The notes under the pieces were generated by a model. It worked only from the letters and a program-made list of their open reading frames with translations, searched no databases and was not told where the DNA came from. A program made the translations under genes and the position numbers. From Capilliphycus salinus (GTDB lineage: Bacteria > Cyanobacteriota > Cyanobacteriia > Cyanobacteriales > Microcoleaceae), in the NCBI RefSeq assembly GCF_047276495.1, contig NZ_CP178543.1, positions 1,860,001 through 1,924,000 on the forward strand: 64,000 nt of DNA. The letters run 5' to 3'. Of this stretch, positions 38,442 through 47,891 are shown one piece after another (position 1 is the first letter of the stretch; each line of letters opens with the position of its first letter).

Positions 38442-40331
38442 TTATAAAACATTTTTTAAATTATTAGCAGCATCATTTAGTTTTTCGCTACCGACTTTAA
38501 TTTGATTAATTCCTTGGGCGGTTTCATTTGCTCCTTTTGTGAGGTTATTCATCGCTTGATTGACTTGCTGAGTCGCCAATGCTTGTTGTTTAGACATTAA
38601 AGCAATTTGTTTGCTACTATCTACAATTTGTTCCATTGATTTCGAGACTTCAAAAAAGACTTGAGCGGTTTGATGGGAAGTTTTTACTCCGGATTCTACA
38701 TTTTTAGTTCCTTCTTCGGCAACTAATACAGTTGATTGAATCATATGTTGAATATCATTAACCAAGGTATTAATCTTTTGGCTCGATTTTTGACTCGCAT
38801 CAGAAAGTTTACGAATTTCTGAGGCAACAACAGCGAATCCTTTGCCATATTCTCCGGCTCTAACGGCTTCTACAGAAGCATTTAAGGCTAACATATTGGT
38901 TTGATTGGATAAATCACTCACCACGTCAGAAATGCTCCCAATTTGATGAGTTTGTTCACTGAGACGTATAATTTTTTGAGCAATGGCTTCTACTTTCGCT
39001 TTTAAGATTTCCATTTCTTCTAAGGCTTGTTTAACCGCTTTATTTCCCTGTTCAACTTGATTTAAGGCTTGTTTAGCCCCCGCAACAGCCGCTTCTGCTT
39101 GTTGGGCAGATTGTTGAGATGAAATATTTAATTCATCCATTGTTACTGTCGTTTCTTGAACAGAAGATAACTGTTGGTTGGCGATTCGTTCCTGTTCATT
39201 AATCATTAAAAAAACTTGACTTACAAATTCACTAACTACCCCGACTACCTCTAAAATAGAATTCACTAATTTGCGGAATAAAATAATGCCAAATACCAAG
39301 AAAATTACCCCGGTAATTAGGGTCACAATCGTGGCGACACTAATAAAATCATCGACGGGTTTTAAAACAACCTTTTTTGGAGTTTTGTAAACCAATGTAA
39401 ACGGATTTTCCTTGTATTTAGGGTCTGGAAAAATTGTATTATAGCTGAGGATATAGTTGGGAGAGTTAGTAATTATTCCACTGGTGTCGGAAAGAATTTT
39501 TTGAACAATTTCCGATGGATAATCTTTGCTTAAAGTTTCATTGTGTCCGAGTTCAAAACCCCAATTTTTTTCGGTGTTCGGGTGATTTAGGTAATATCCT
39601 TGAGAATTGACGACAAAAAACTGTTGCTCATATTCCGATTTTAAGTTTTGATTATCTACCAATTCAAATAAGCGTTCAACCAGAATATTAGCGACTAGAA
39701 TGCCTTTTTTTTCACCCGCAGGATTGTAAATGGGAATCGCATAACGAATGACGGGTTTATAAGGAACTTCAATTTCTTGGTTGTTTCCCCGACTTAAATT
39801 AATCGGAGAGACGTAAATTTCACCTCTCTGTAAAGCCATCGTTTCCCGAAAAAATTCACTATAAGCTTTCTTTTGTAATTCAGAAGTCGGAACGATTTGC
39901 ACTTGCCCATTGACAATATTAACTCTCACCATTTCATTGCCATTTTCATCGATATAACGAATTTGATCGTAATAAGGTCTATTCTTGAGAAAAGAGGTGA
40001 AAATAATGTTAAGTCGAGATACCCATTCTTGATAAGTAGATTGATCTTGAGAATCAATTCCCTTCCCTTCTCTAGCTCGAATAATTCCTTGTATTGGAGG
40101 TGTTTCACTCAAATATAAAATATCAGATCGAAAATTTTCTAAAAACAAACTGATAACTTTTACGCTGTTTTCTCCCTCATTACTCATGGCGCGAGATACA
40201 GAATTAATCAAATATTGACGAGATGATATGATATTAAATGTACCAATAGCCAGGACTGGAAAAATAATCCCAGCAATCAGAAGATATAAAAACTTACTTT
40301 GAGATTGACCACGCCTATTCCAGCTTAACAT
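38442..40331 (-). CDS. Methyl-accepting chemotaxis-like transducer (dCache-type sensor, no visible HAMP)
   Basis: A 629-aa membrane receptor. TM1 is at about 15-36. A periplasmic double-Cache-like domain of about 290 residues follows (YIDENGNEMVRVNI, QQFFVVNSQGYYLNHPN). TM2 is at about 332-353 (VATIVTLITGVIFLVFG). The signalling hairpin has NQTNMLALNASVEAVRAGE and GKGFAVVASEIRKLSD. Between TM2 and the coiled coil I see no HAMP signature, only a helical linker (SILEVVGVVSEFVSQVFLMI). Glu/Gln pairs in the coiled coil are candidate methylation sites. It lies 33 bp upstream of the diguanylate cyclase. The ligand is unknown; dCache domains usually bind amino acids or other small molecules. Confidence 0.88.
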   Translation of the reverse strand: MLSWNRRGQSQSKFLYLLIAGIIFPVLAIGTFNIISSRQYLINSVSRAMSNEGENSVKVISLFLENFRSDILYLSETPPIQGIIRAREGKGIDSQDQSTYQEWVSRLNIIFTSFLKNRPYYDQIRYIDENGNEMVRVNIVNGQVQIVPTSELQKKAYSEFFRETMALQRGEIYVSPINLSRGNNQEIEVPYKPVIRYAIPIYNPAGEKKGILVANILVERLFELVDNQNLKSEYEQQFFVVNSQGYYLNHPNTEKNWGFELGHNETLSKDYPSEIVQKILSDTSGIITNSPNYILSYNTIFPDPKYKENPFTLVYKTPKKVVLKPVDDFISVATIVTLITGVIFLVFGIILFRKLVNSILEVVGVVSEFVSQVFLMINEQERIANQQLSSVQETTVTMDELNISSQQSAQQAEAAVAGAKQALNQVEQGNKAVKQALEEMEILKAKVEAIAQKIIRLSEQTHQIGSISDVVSDLSNQTNMLALNASVEAVRAGEYGKGFAVVASEIRKLSDASQKSSQKINTLVNDIQHMIQSTVLVAEEGTKNVESGVKTSHQTAQVFFEVSKSMEQIVDSSKQIALMSKQQALATQQVNQAMNNLTKGANETAQGINQIKVGSEKLNDAANNLKNVL

Positions 40332-40642
40332 ATGTTTTAACTTAGTTTTAACTGTTTTAATTCCGATTGTATCACGACCTTTTCATCCTCCGATGAAACC
40401 TTAACAATATTTATACCTATCGCCGTTTTTTGTCCGATTTATTGGAGAAGTTATCCCTTAATAAGTTGAGAAAAGGAGACTCAAAAAATAGCAGAATCGG
40501 GGACGGATAACTCAACAATGAATGGCAGTGAAGAATTAATTTTATCTAATTTTCAGCAATTTCCGAAAATCTGATGACGAATCCTGTAGAAAAAGGTTAG
40601 TCTGGATGCAGACCGACTGTTTACTCAACGCTTGACGATGAC
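40332..40642. other. Divergent promoter region between chemoreceptor and ABC operon
   Basis: An AT-rich 311-bp stretch with no supported ORF on either strand. It must carry promoters for both flanking units, but no clear consensus could be picked. Confidence 0.3.
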
Positions 40643-41590
40643 ATGGCAGAACTAGCAATTGAAACTCGCGCACTGACGAAACAATTTGACCGTCATCTGG
40701 CGGTAAATGACTTGGATCTACAAGTTGGGGCGGGTGAAGTTTACGGATTGATTGGGCCGAATGGTGCCGGAAAAACAACTTTATTGCGGATGTTAGCAAC
40801 TGCGGAAGAACCCACAACCGGCGAAATTTACATTCACGGTGAACGTTTAAAACGCGATCGCACCAATTCCAGTCTTAAACAACGTTTGGGTTATTTACCC
40901 GATGATTTTCCCCTGTATGATGACCTGACCGTTTGGGATTATTTAGATTATTTTGCGCGACTTTATTACTTGCGAGAACCGAAGCGATCGCGGCGTTTAT
41001 ATGAGGTTTTAGAACTGGTACAACTCACCCATAAACGCAAAAGTCAAATTGCCACATTATCGAGGGGAATGAAACAGCGTTTAAGTTTGGCGCGAACCAT
41101 TATTCACGAACCGTTAGTGTTATTATTGGATGAACCCGTTTCGGGTTTAGATCCCATTGCCCGAATGCAGTTTCGGGATATTATTAAAAGCCTCCATGAA
41201 GCCCGAATGACTATTATCATTTCCTCTCATGTTTTAAGCGATTTAGAGGATTTTTGTACATCAATTGGGATTATGGAATTGGGTTATTTAGTTGAAAGTG
41301 CATCTTTACAACAACTGTATCAACGTTTAAGCCATCAACATATTTTAATCGGGGTGTTTGGCGATGTTGAGCCTTTAATTAATCAGTTAAAAAATCATCC
41401 CCGGGTTGAAGGATGGGAAATCATTCCTCAAACTGAAAAAGTCCGAGTTAAGTTTTCCGGAAACCCAGAAAATTGTGCGGATCTATTGCGGACATTGATG
41501 GCTGCAAATCTCGCGATCACCGAATTTGCTCCGGCTCAAGAAAGCTTAGAATCCATTTTCCTCAAGTTGGAACACAAGCAAGCCTCATAG
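40643..41590 (+). CDS. ABC-2 type transporter ATP-binding protein
   Basis: A 315-aa ATPase. Walker A is GPNGAGKTT near 40, the signature motif is LSRGMKQRLSLA, and Walker B is VLLLDEPVSGLDP. The switch His lies in IISSHVLSD. A C-terminal extension of about 90 residues is typical of CcmA/DrrA-like ABC-2 ATPases. It is followed by two permease genes on the same strand, so it likely energises an exporter made of both. Confidence 0.93.
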   Translation: MAELAIETRALTKQFDRHLAVNDLDLQVGAGEVYGLIGPNGAGKTTLLRMLATAEEPTTGEIYIHGERLKRDRTNSSLKQRLGYLPDDFPLYDDLTVWDYLDYFARLYYLREPKRSRRLYEVLELVQLTHKRKSQIATLSRGMKQRLSLARTIIHEPLVLLLDEPVSGLDPIARMQFRDIIKSLHEARMTIIISSHVLSDLEDFCTSIGIMELGYLVESASLQQLYQRLSHQHILIGVFGDVEPLINQLKNHPRVEGWEIIPQTEKVRVKFSGNPENCADLLRTLMAANLAITEFAPAQESLESIFLKLEHKQAS

Positions 41591-41779
41591 AACCAACCCC
41601 ATACAATTTAGCTCGATTATTTCAAAAATTTTTGGGGTGTTTAATGACTTCAAGTTAGAGAATTAGATGGTAAAATCAAAAAAACCCTCTAGTCTCCAAC
41701 ATTTTTTTTAGATAGAAGATCAACGTTCTAGCTAAAACCTGTTTGATGCTTTAAAGTTATCCCGTTCAGGAACATTAAC

Positions 41780-43549
41780 ATGAACATCCATTGGTTTAAT
41801 CAAGTTTGGGAACTCAATCCCCAACTCTTTCGAGAAATAAAAGGAAAGTTTACTCGAAATAATCTCACTCTGGCAATTACTCTTTCTGTAATAATTCAAT
41901 TGTTTGCTTATTTTTCCATTTGGAGCCGAAAAGCAAGCATGAATTTGATTAATTTGAGCAGTCAGTATTGCAATGCCAAAGACATTTACAAACAGTACGA
42001 ACAACAATACACCCAAATTCAAAATCAACTTTATTCTTCCCCGACGGGTGAGCTTCCCATTAACCACCAAGCTTTAGAAGACAAGCTGTCTGAACTTAGT
42101 CGATTAATGAACGCTAACTGTCCGCCCGATGCGATTAATGTTTCTTTATGGTGGCGCGACTACTGGACCGAGATGTTTATGCTCTTGAGTGTATTTGCTT
42201 TCTTCGCGTTAATTGTAATCGGAAGCTATTTACTCATCAATGATTTAGCCACCGAAAACAGACGGGGAACACTCAACTTTATTCGTCTTTCTCCTCAGAA
42301 TTATCGCAGTATTTTTATCGGGAAAATCTTAGGAGTACCCAGTTTACTCTACCTGGTGATTTTGTTACAAATTCCCTTTCATCTCTGGGCGGGAATTGCC
42401 GCTAAAATTCCCCTATTTGAAATTTTAAGTTTCTATGGGATTGTGATTGCAAGCTGCGCTTTTTTCTACAGTTTATCACTCCTGTTTGCGTTAATGACTG
42501 CGGGATTAAGTGGATTTCAAGCTTGGTTGGGTAGCGGTTCAATTTTCGCATTCTTGATGATTGCTAACAATAAACCTATCTATCAAGATGGTAGTGACTG
42601 GATCAACTTATTTTCTCCGTCTTTTATTCTACGGTATTTAATTGACGAAACCCATTCATCTTATCTCGGTTTTCCATTTGAGCATAATAGTATTCAAGCC
42701 TTAAAATGGTTTGAAATCCCTTTGGGAACATCAGGAACATTGATTTTTTTATTCTCTCTGTTCCATTTCGGAATCTGGACATTTTGGATTTGGCAAGGAC
42801 TCAAACGTTCCTTTCACAATCCCGATGCTACGGTTTTCAGCAAACAACAAAGCTATTGGATTACAGGCGCTTTTACCCTGGCAAATTTAGGGTTTAATCT
42901 TCAGCGATTTGAACTCAAAGATGAATATTATGTAACCACCGCTTTTTTGTGGAATCTGATCCTGTTTTTAGGATTAATTGCGGCTTTATCTCCCCACCGT
43001 CAAACCCTCCAAGATTGGGCGCGATATCGACGAGAACGAGTCAATAAAAAAGCACATTTAATGTCGGATTTAATCCAAGGAGAACGTAGTCCGGCTGTGG
43101 TTGCAATTGGTCTCAATCTGGTGATTATGATTCTGTTATTTGGAATCACTATTTTATGGATGGGCTTACCCGATGAACGCCTAATCATATTGTTTGCTGT
43201 GCTGTTAAATGCCAGCTTAATTTGGATGTGTGCAAGCTTGGCTCAATTGGCGCTATTGATGAAAACCTCTAAACGGGTATTATGGACCCCTGTAATGGTC
43301 GGGTCTGTCCTCACTTTGCCTTTAATGGTTTGTTTTTTCTTAGGATTTGAACCCAATCAAAATCCCTTTCCTTTTCTCTTTTCTCCCTTTTCGTTTGTTA
43401 CGGTTCAATATGCAAGTGCTTCCTTGATTTTGACTGCGATTGTTAGTCAATCAATGTTCACTATTTTATTGAATTTACGGCTAACACGACAACTGAAAAA
43501 AGCAGGTGAATCGACTACAAAAGCTTTATTTAGTGGTCACTCGGTTTAA
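41780..43549 (+). CDS. ABC-2 type permease (subunit 1)
   Basis: A 589-aa polytopic membrane protein. One N-terminal TM (about 28-46), an extracytoplasmic loop of about 85 residues with Gln-rich stretches, then about 11 further hydrophobic segments. The cytoplasmic motif RRGTLNFIRLSPQNYRSIFI is shared with the second permease (RRGTLDFIRLTPQ) and is the likely coupling helix contacting the ATPase. The substrate is unknown. The gap from the ATPase gene is 189 bp. Confidence 0.85.
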   Translation: MNIHWFNQVWELNPQLFREIKGKFTRNNLTLAITLSVIIQLFAYFSIWSRKASMNLINLSSQYCNAKDIYKQYEQQYTQIQNQLYSSPTGELPINHQALEDKLSELSRLMNANCPPDAINVSLWWRDYWTEMFMLLSVFAFFALIVIGSYLLINDLATENRRGTLNFIRLSPQNYRSIFIGKILGVPSLLYLVILLQIPFHLWAGIAAKIPLFEILSFYGIVIASCAFFYSLSLLFALMTAGLSGFQAWLGSGSIFAFLMIANNKPIYQDGSDWINLFSPSFILRYLIDETHSSYLGFPFEHNSIQALKWFEIPLGTSGTLIFLFSLFHFGIWTFWIWQGLKRSFHNPDATVFSKQQSYWITGAFTLANLGFNLQRFELKDEYYVTTAFLWNLILFLGLIAALSPHRQTLQDWARYRRERVNKKAHLMSDLIQGERSPAVVAIGLNLVIMILLFGITILWMGLPDERLIILFAVLLNASLIWMCASLAQLALLMKTSKRVLWTPVMVGSVLTLPLMVCFFLGFEPNQNPFPFLFSPFSFVTVQYASASLILTAIVSQSMFTILLNLRLTRQLKKAGESTTKALFSGHSV

Positions 43550-43558
43550 CTTCCTAAA

Positions 43559-43585
43559 AAGGGTGGCCTGTGAAAACCCACCCTT
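43559..43585 (+). terminator. Hairpin between the two permease genes
   Basis: AAGGGTGG and CCACCCTT form an 8-bp stem with an 11-nt loop directly after the first permease stop. There is no T-tract, so it may attenuate or stabilise the mRNA and give different amounts of the two permeases. Confidence 0.4.
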
Positions 43586-43618
43586 GATTCTCATTTAAAA
43601 TTCATTGGAAAAATTACC

Positions 43619-45157
43619 ATGACTCACACCCTATCTAACCCCTTAAAAGAATGGAATCCGCAGTTATTGCGAGAACTAAAAGGTCGCCTCAAACCCCTCA
43701 ATATTAGCATCGCAATAGCTATTTCTCTGATCGCTCAATTTGTGATTGTTGACTCTCTAGAGTATGACTGGTTTAATATTTTTATCGTTCTGAGTTTAAG
43801 TGCAATGACGGCGATTTTAGCCTTTGGAACCTTCATGTTAATTAGCGACTTAGACCAAGAAGAACGACGGGGAACCCTCGACTTTATCCGCCTAACTCCC
43901 CAGTCTGGAACTCATCTTTTTATCGGTAAATTGTTGGGTGTTCCCTGTATTTTATACCTGGCTGTTGCTTTGGCAATTCCCTTGCAATTGTGGTCCGGGT
44001 TGCTGAGTGGTTTTAATCTGGTAGAGACTTTAGGATTTGATATTATCCTGATTTTGCGCTCAGTTTTTGTGTTGAGTTTGGCTCTATTGTTTGGGTTAGT
44101 TAAAGGAAACTTAAGCGGACTAAAACCTTGGTTAGCGAGTGCATTTGTACTATTTTGTTTGTTTGTTTTTATGGTCATTTTCCCCCATTCACCAACTTTA
44201 AATAACGCATGGGATGCAATAAAAATCTTTTCTCCTTCTCCACTTTTACCTTATTTTCTGTCTGAATCTCCCCAACAACAAATTTTTGATAGATCGGCTG
44301 AATATTACATAACAGAACTTCAAAGTCTACGCTGGTTTTATCTCCCCATCGGTGCAAATGTTGTGAGTTTAAGCTTATTTTATCTGGTTAACTATCTGGC
44401 TTGGACTCGATTAACTTGGCAAGGAATTAACCGTCTTTTTCAAAATCCTACCGCTACAATTATCAGCAAACGTCAGAGTTATATCATCACTGCTGCTTTT
44501 ACCCTTCTGAGTTTAGGATTCTCGCTCAAAAACTTTGGATTGATAAATTATATACTCTTAATCAGCCAAAGTATTTTAGTCTTTTTTGCGTTAATTGCTG
44601 CACTTTTACCCAACCGTTTAACCCTGCAAGACTGGCTGCAAGACTATCCTGTAAAGTTAAAAAACAAACAGGATTTCATCTCTGATTTAATATGGGGTGA
44701 AAAAAGTCCGGCGATTCTCGCGATTGCCATTAACCTAACAATCATTTCAGTTCCCACCGGCTTGATAACACTTTTCAGCGTCAATTCTTTTGACGAACAA
44801 TGTCGGATACTGTTGGGGCTGTTTTTGAATGCCAGTTTCATTTTACTCTGTGCAAGTTTAGCCCAACTCCTGTTATTAATGAAAACCAAAAGACGGGCAT
44901 TATGGACAACTGGCATTCTCAGCGCTCTGATTATTTTACCCCCAATTTTGTTTAGTATTTTTCAACTTTACCCCCATCAATCCACGATGTTTTTCCTCTT
45001 TTCGGCGCTATTCTTTATAGCGATAAAAGAAGCCGCTATTCCTTCGCTGATCGTTGTTTTTATCGGTCAAGCCCTAATCTTAACCGTCTTAAATCAGCAA
45101 TTTGTTCGTCAGCTAAAAATGATGAGGAAATCCCGATCTAAAACGTTAGCATCTTAG
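43619..45157 (+). CDS. ABC-2 type permease (subunit 2, paralog of subunit 1)
   Basis: A 512-aa polytopic membrane protein, alignable with its neighbour through most of its length (RRGTLDFIRLTPQ; LFIGKLLGVPCILYLAV; SDLIWGEKSPAILAIAINL), but lacking the long N-terminal extracytoplasmic loop. A heterodimeric transporter is likely. Its stop overlaps by 4 bp the stop of the convergent cupin-globin gene. Confidence 0.85.
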   Translation: MTHTLSNPLKEWNPQLLRELKGRLKPLNISIAIAISLIAQFVIVDSLEYDWFNIFIVLSLSAMTAILAFGTFMLISDLDQEERRGTLDFIRLTPQSGTHLFIGKLLGVPCILYLAVALAIPLQLWSGLLSGFNLVETLGFDIILILRSVFVLSLALLFGLVKGNLSGLKPWLASAFVLFCLFVFMVIFPHSPTLNNAWDAIKIFSPSPLLPYFLSESPQQQIFDRSAEYYITELQSLRWFYLPIGANVVSLSLFYLVNYLAWTRLTWQGINRLFQNPTATIISKRQSYIITAAFTLLSLGFSLKNFGLINYILLISQSILVFFALIAALLPNRLTLQDWLQDYPVKLKNKQDFISDLIWGEKSPAILAIAINLTIISVPTGLITLFSVNSFDEQCRILLGLFLNASFILLCASLAQLLLLMKTKRRALWTTGILSALIILPPILFSIFQLYPHQSTMFFLFSALFFIAIKEAAIPSLIVVFIGQALILTVLNQQFVRQLKMMRKSRSKTLAS

Positions 45158-45939
45158 GCTTCTTGCTCATAAATTTGATGCTCTCTCTTGATGAAAACTT
45201 CTGCTAAAAGTTGATAGGCTTCTTTCCAAGCAGCCATCACTTCATCAGTGGCGGCATCGCCCAAAACGTCTTTCATCGCCTGTAACAAACTCTCTCCAAC
45301 AATCGAATATTGTTCCGGTTGAACGTGGGTTTCAACATGGCGATGAGCGACTCTTTCCACCATTGATTTTAAAGATTCTAAGTCATCAATATGAGTCGCA
45401 TAACTGTAAATTGCGGTGGCTAACCGGGCGGGTTGAGAACCATTTTTTTGATCTTCCATGTTAAATTGTTCTTTAACTTCGGGATGATTTTTAAACATGA
45501 TTTCATACATCCGAGTTGTAATCTCCTGACCCTGTTTTTTTAATAAAGGAGCGGTCGATTTAATCCGTTCAAGAGTTTCGGGACTAACAAAGGTTTTGAC
45601 TTGAGGCTGTTCGGAAAGGATGAGAACAAAAGCGAGGTTTTCTTCGGCTTCTAAGGCATGGGGAGCATGGGCGGGCATAAATACAAATACCCCCGGATTT
45701 AACAGAATTTTTTCTTGATTTAGTGTTAAAGTTCCGGCTCCTTCAAACACCATGACTGTTGCGTTGCGAGTCGAAGTATGTTCTTCTATTTCAGTTCCTT
45801 TTGCCAAACAAAACAGCGTATATTGACTGTTTTTATCTTTGAGAATAACTTTGCTTAAAATTCCCTGCTGAGGATATTCAATTAATGCTTGTAAATTACT
45901 GTTGTAGGGAGCGTTGGGTGTTGCAATTGTATTCGCCAT
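45154..45939 (-). CDS. Cupin-globin fusion protein (flavohaemoglobin-type globin without reductase)
   Basis: A 261-aa soluble protein. Residues about 15-110 form a cupin barrel: GTEIEEHTSTRNATVMVFEG has the first metal-ligand-type His54 but lacks the usual second His and the Glu, and NPGVFVFMPAHAPHAL gives His91/His94. Residues 117-257 align with the globin domain of flavohaemoglobins (VSPETLERIKSTAPLLKKQG, QFNMEDQKNG, PEQYSIVGESLLQAM). By comparison with Hmp the haem-site residues are present: Tyr145 (B10), Gln169 (E7), proximal His201 (F8), Tyr211 and Glu253. The FAD and NAD domains of Hmp are absent, so NO dioxygenase turnover would need a separate reductase, or the protein senses O2/NO and signals through the cupin. 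The gene is monocistronic and convergent with the ABC permease. The start at 45939 is preceded by AGGAGAAAA. Confidence 0.9.
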   Translation of the reverse strand: MANTIATPNAPYNSNLQALIEYPQQGILSKVILKDKNSQYTLFCLAKGTEIEEHTSTRNATVMVFEGAGTLTLNQEKILLNPGVFVFMPAHAPHALEAEENLAFVLILSEQPQVKTFVSPETLERIKSTAPLLKKQGQEITTRMYEIMFKNHPEVKEQFNMEDQKNGSQPARLATAIYSYATHIDDLESLKSMVERVAHRHVETHVQPEQYSIVGESLLQAMKDVLGDAATDEVMAAWKEAYQLLAEVFIKREHQIYEQEA

Positions 45940-46301
45940 GATTTTTTCTCCTGTTGTTTCTCCGTTTTTACCGTCAAATGGTAAACTTTACTTAAGAATG
46001 AATACTTATCCGATCTCCGGTTGATTAATGGGTGTTATTGGGGCGGGTTTATGTAAATCTTTGAGTAGTAGTAAAGATCTTGGCGGAACCCGCCCCTACA
46101 TCACAATTATTGATTGGTCGGAGATGATATCAACCTCCAATTCGGGGCTTTTGCGGTACACTTGTTCTTATCTTTACTGTAGCGAATTATTTTAATTTTG
46201 TATCCGACCGAACGGATAATTTAATCAATTCTGAGAAAATTCGGATTTTGTAGCTGGAAACGAGTAATTGCAAATATAGGCGTTCTCAGGTTGAATTTGC
46301 G
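45940..46301. other. Divergent intergenic region between cupin-globin and GerMN-like genes
   Basis: Contains the fourth GGGCGGGTTT hairpin repeat (46040-46099) and otherwise AT-rich sequence with no supported ORF. Promoters for the cupin-globin gene are expected near 45960-46020. Confidence 0.3.
46040..46099. repeat. GGGCGGGTTT hairpin repeat, copy 4
   Basis: GGGGCGGGTTTATG and GGAACCCGCCCCTAC are inverted ends of the same family as copies 1-3, with a different interior. Confidence 0.78.
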
Positions 46302-46889
46302 ATGAAAAATCTTTCCTATTTTTTAACAATTACTCTCGCCAGCTTAACCCTGCTGAGTTTAAGCAGTTGTAATTCTGGGGATTTAGAAGCTGAGTCTTCA
46401 AAGTCAGCCCAAGCCTTAGATGAACCGACTCAGACCCAACCTTCTACATCCACAAATTTAACGAGTCAAACTTCCCCCAAAAAGTCTGAAAAACCAACCG
46501 CAACTCCTCCGGTTTTAAAAGAAGCAACCGCCCCGACAAATACCATACCGATTAATATTTATCGGGTTGATAGTGAATGCTCAAATTTAGTTGCTGAACC
46601 CGTGACTGTTCCCCTCGATGGCGCCGTTGAAGCCGCAGTTGCTAAAACCTTAGAAATGCAATCCGGTTTTGAATTACCCTTAAATTATCGGGTAACAGTC
46701 GATCCTGACTATCAAATTGCAGTCATCGATCTGCGGGTTCCCCCGTCCTCTCGCCGCAGTTTATATTCACTCTCAGCTTGCGAACAATTCACTTTATTTC
46801 AGACTTTGCGAGAAACGTTAACCGGCAACCCCGATTTAAAAATTCAGGACGTTTATTTCACCAATTTGGGTGAAGATTTGGTCTTATGA
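46302..46889 (+). CDS. GerMN-like lipoprotein
   Basis: A 195-aa protein with a lipoprotein signal (LASLTLLSLSSCNSGD, lipobox LSSC at Cys23). A low-complexity Ser/Thr/Pro/Lys linker to about residue 85 precedes a C-terminal domain of about 110 residues (IPINIYRVDSECSNLVAEPV; AVEAAVAKTLEMQSGF; VIDLRVPPSSRRSL). This resembles the GerMN/sporulation domain found in many cyanobacterial lipoproteins of unknown role. Its stop overlaps by 6 bp the end of the convergent next gene. Confidence 0.75.
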   Translation: MKNLSYFLTITLASLTLLSLSSCNSGDLEAESSKSAQALDEPTQTQPSTSTNLTSQTSPKKSEKPTATPPVLKEATAPTNTIPINIYRVDSECSNLVAEPVTVPLDGAVEAAVAKTLEMQSGFELPLNYRVTVDPDYQIAVIDLRVPPSSRRSLYSLSACEQFTLFQTLRETLTGNPDLKIQDVYFTNLGEDLVL

Positions 46890-47366
46890 TCTCAACTGTT
46901 GCCATCGAGTTCTTAAGTAAAGAAATACCGGAAATTGATAGGCTTCTGCGATTAACCACAACACTAAAAATAGATGAGATAAAAAGGCGATAACTGTCCA
47001 CATAATCGGAAACCAAGCCCACACACTACCCGAAACTGGAGGAAACAAAAAAGCAGATAATCCGATCAAAGTCGGTGGAAAAATAATGATCGCCAAAGCC
47101 GCCAACCAATAGAACCAACTTAATTCTAAGTTTCCAATATGTTCTCCTTGCCAACTTTGACCATTCCATCGCCAGGTGATAGAGGGTTCGCGATCTGCCA
47201 TTTTCAGAAGTTGTTTTTCTGGATGAATGGTAAAAATGTGGCGACACACATCACAACCAAATGCGTCCATCAAAGCTATGTTAGACAGACGACCGCAGCG
47301 ACACACCGGACAGGGATAAATTTCCTGATAGCTTAATGGGTTTTCCTTTTCTTTGAACATGAACAT
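46884..47366 (-). CDS. Hypothetical membrane protein with N-terminal zinc ribbon
   Basis: A 160-aa protein. CPVCRCGRLSNIALMDAFGC with a later CDVC provides a four-Cys zinc-ribbon-like module at about 19-42. Then ITWRWNGQSWQGEH (a Trp-rich stretch), and two strong TM segments (WLAALAIIIFPPTLIGLSAFL; MWTVIAFLSHLFLVLWL). Similar small proteins occur across cyanobacteria without assigned function. ATG codons occur at 47366 and 47360. Confidence 0.75.
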   Translation of the reverse strand: MFMFKEKENPLSYQEIYPCPVCRCGRLSNIALMDAFGCDVCRHIFTIHPEKQLLKMADREPSITWRWNGQSWQGEHIGNLELSWFYWLAALAIIIFPPTLIGLSAFLFPPVSGSVWAWFPIMWTVIAFLSHLFLVLWLIAEAYQFPVFLYLRTRWQQLRS

Positions 47367-47891
47367 ATGTTAATCCTGTATTCATTCTATCCCAAAAATC
47401 TTTGTAGTTCTTAATCGTTTTTCATCTTTTGGTCAATAGTCTGTACTGACATCAATTAATGTAACACAACCGCTCCAAATCAACATCAATCTTTGTATAG
47501 GGATGCTCTCCTGGCTTTCCTCTGGGGAGATAGTTGTATAATTAGTTACAGCATCCGGGGTCAAATTTTCTCTGGGCAGAGATCGGATGGAGACCAATTT
47601 TAAAAAAATTCTGAAATTTTCATCGATTTCGTCGCGAACAATCGGGTCATTTTTGTTAATTTTTTTTGATCGCCTTCAAAAAAATATCCAACGGTCACAA
47701 GTTCTGGTAAAGTAATAAATACCCTCCTAAATAGGGAGTTAACTACTCATCCCTTGATGTGTTGTTAACAGCAAATCAGAGAATTATCAAAAAATCAGTG
47801 CGCTGAGATACAAATTTTCTGAACCGATCAATCGATTTGACAACCATCAAGTCAAATTACTTCGTTGTGACAGCAATAGGGACAAAAGCCA
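47367..47891. other. Intergenic region upstream of the ATP-grasp operon
   Basis: No supported ORF in 525 bp. It is AT-rich, with a TTGTATAATTA sequence near 47530 that could be a -10 region for the downstream operon, and a CTCCTAAATAGGGAG hairpin near 47730. Divergent promoters for the zinc-ribbon gene and the operon are expected. Confidence 0.35.
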
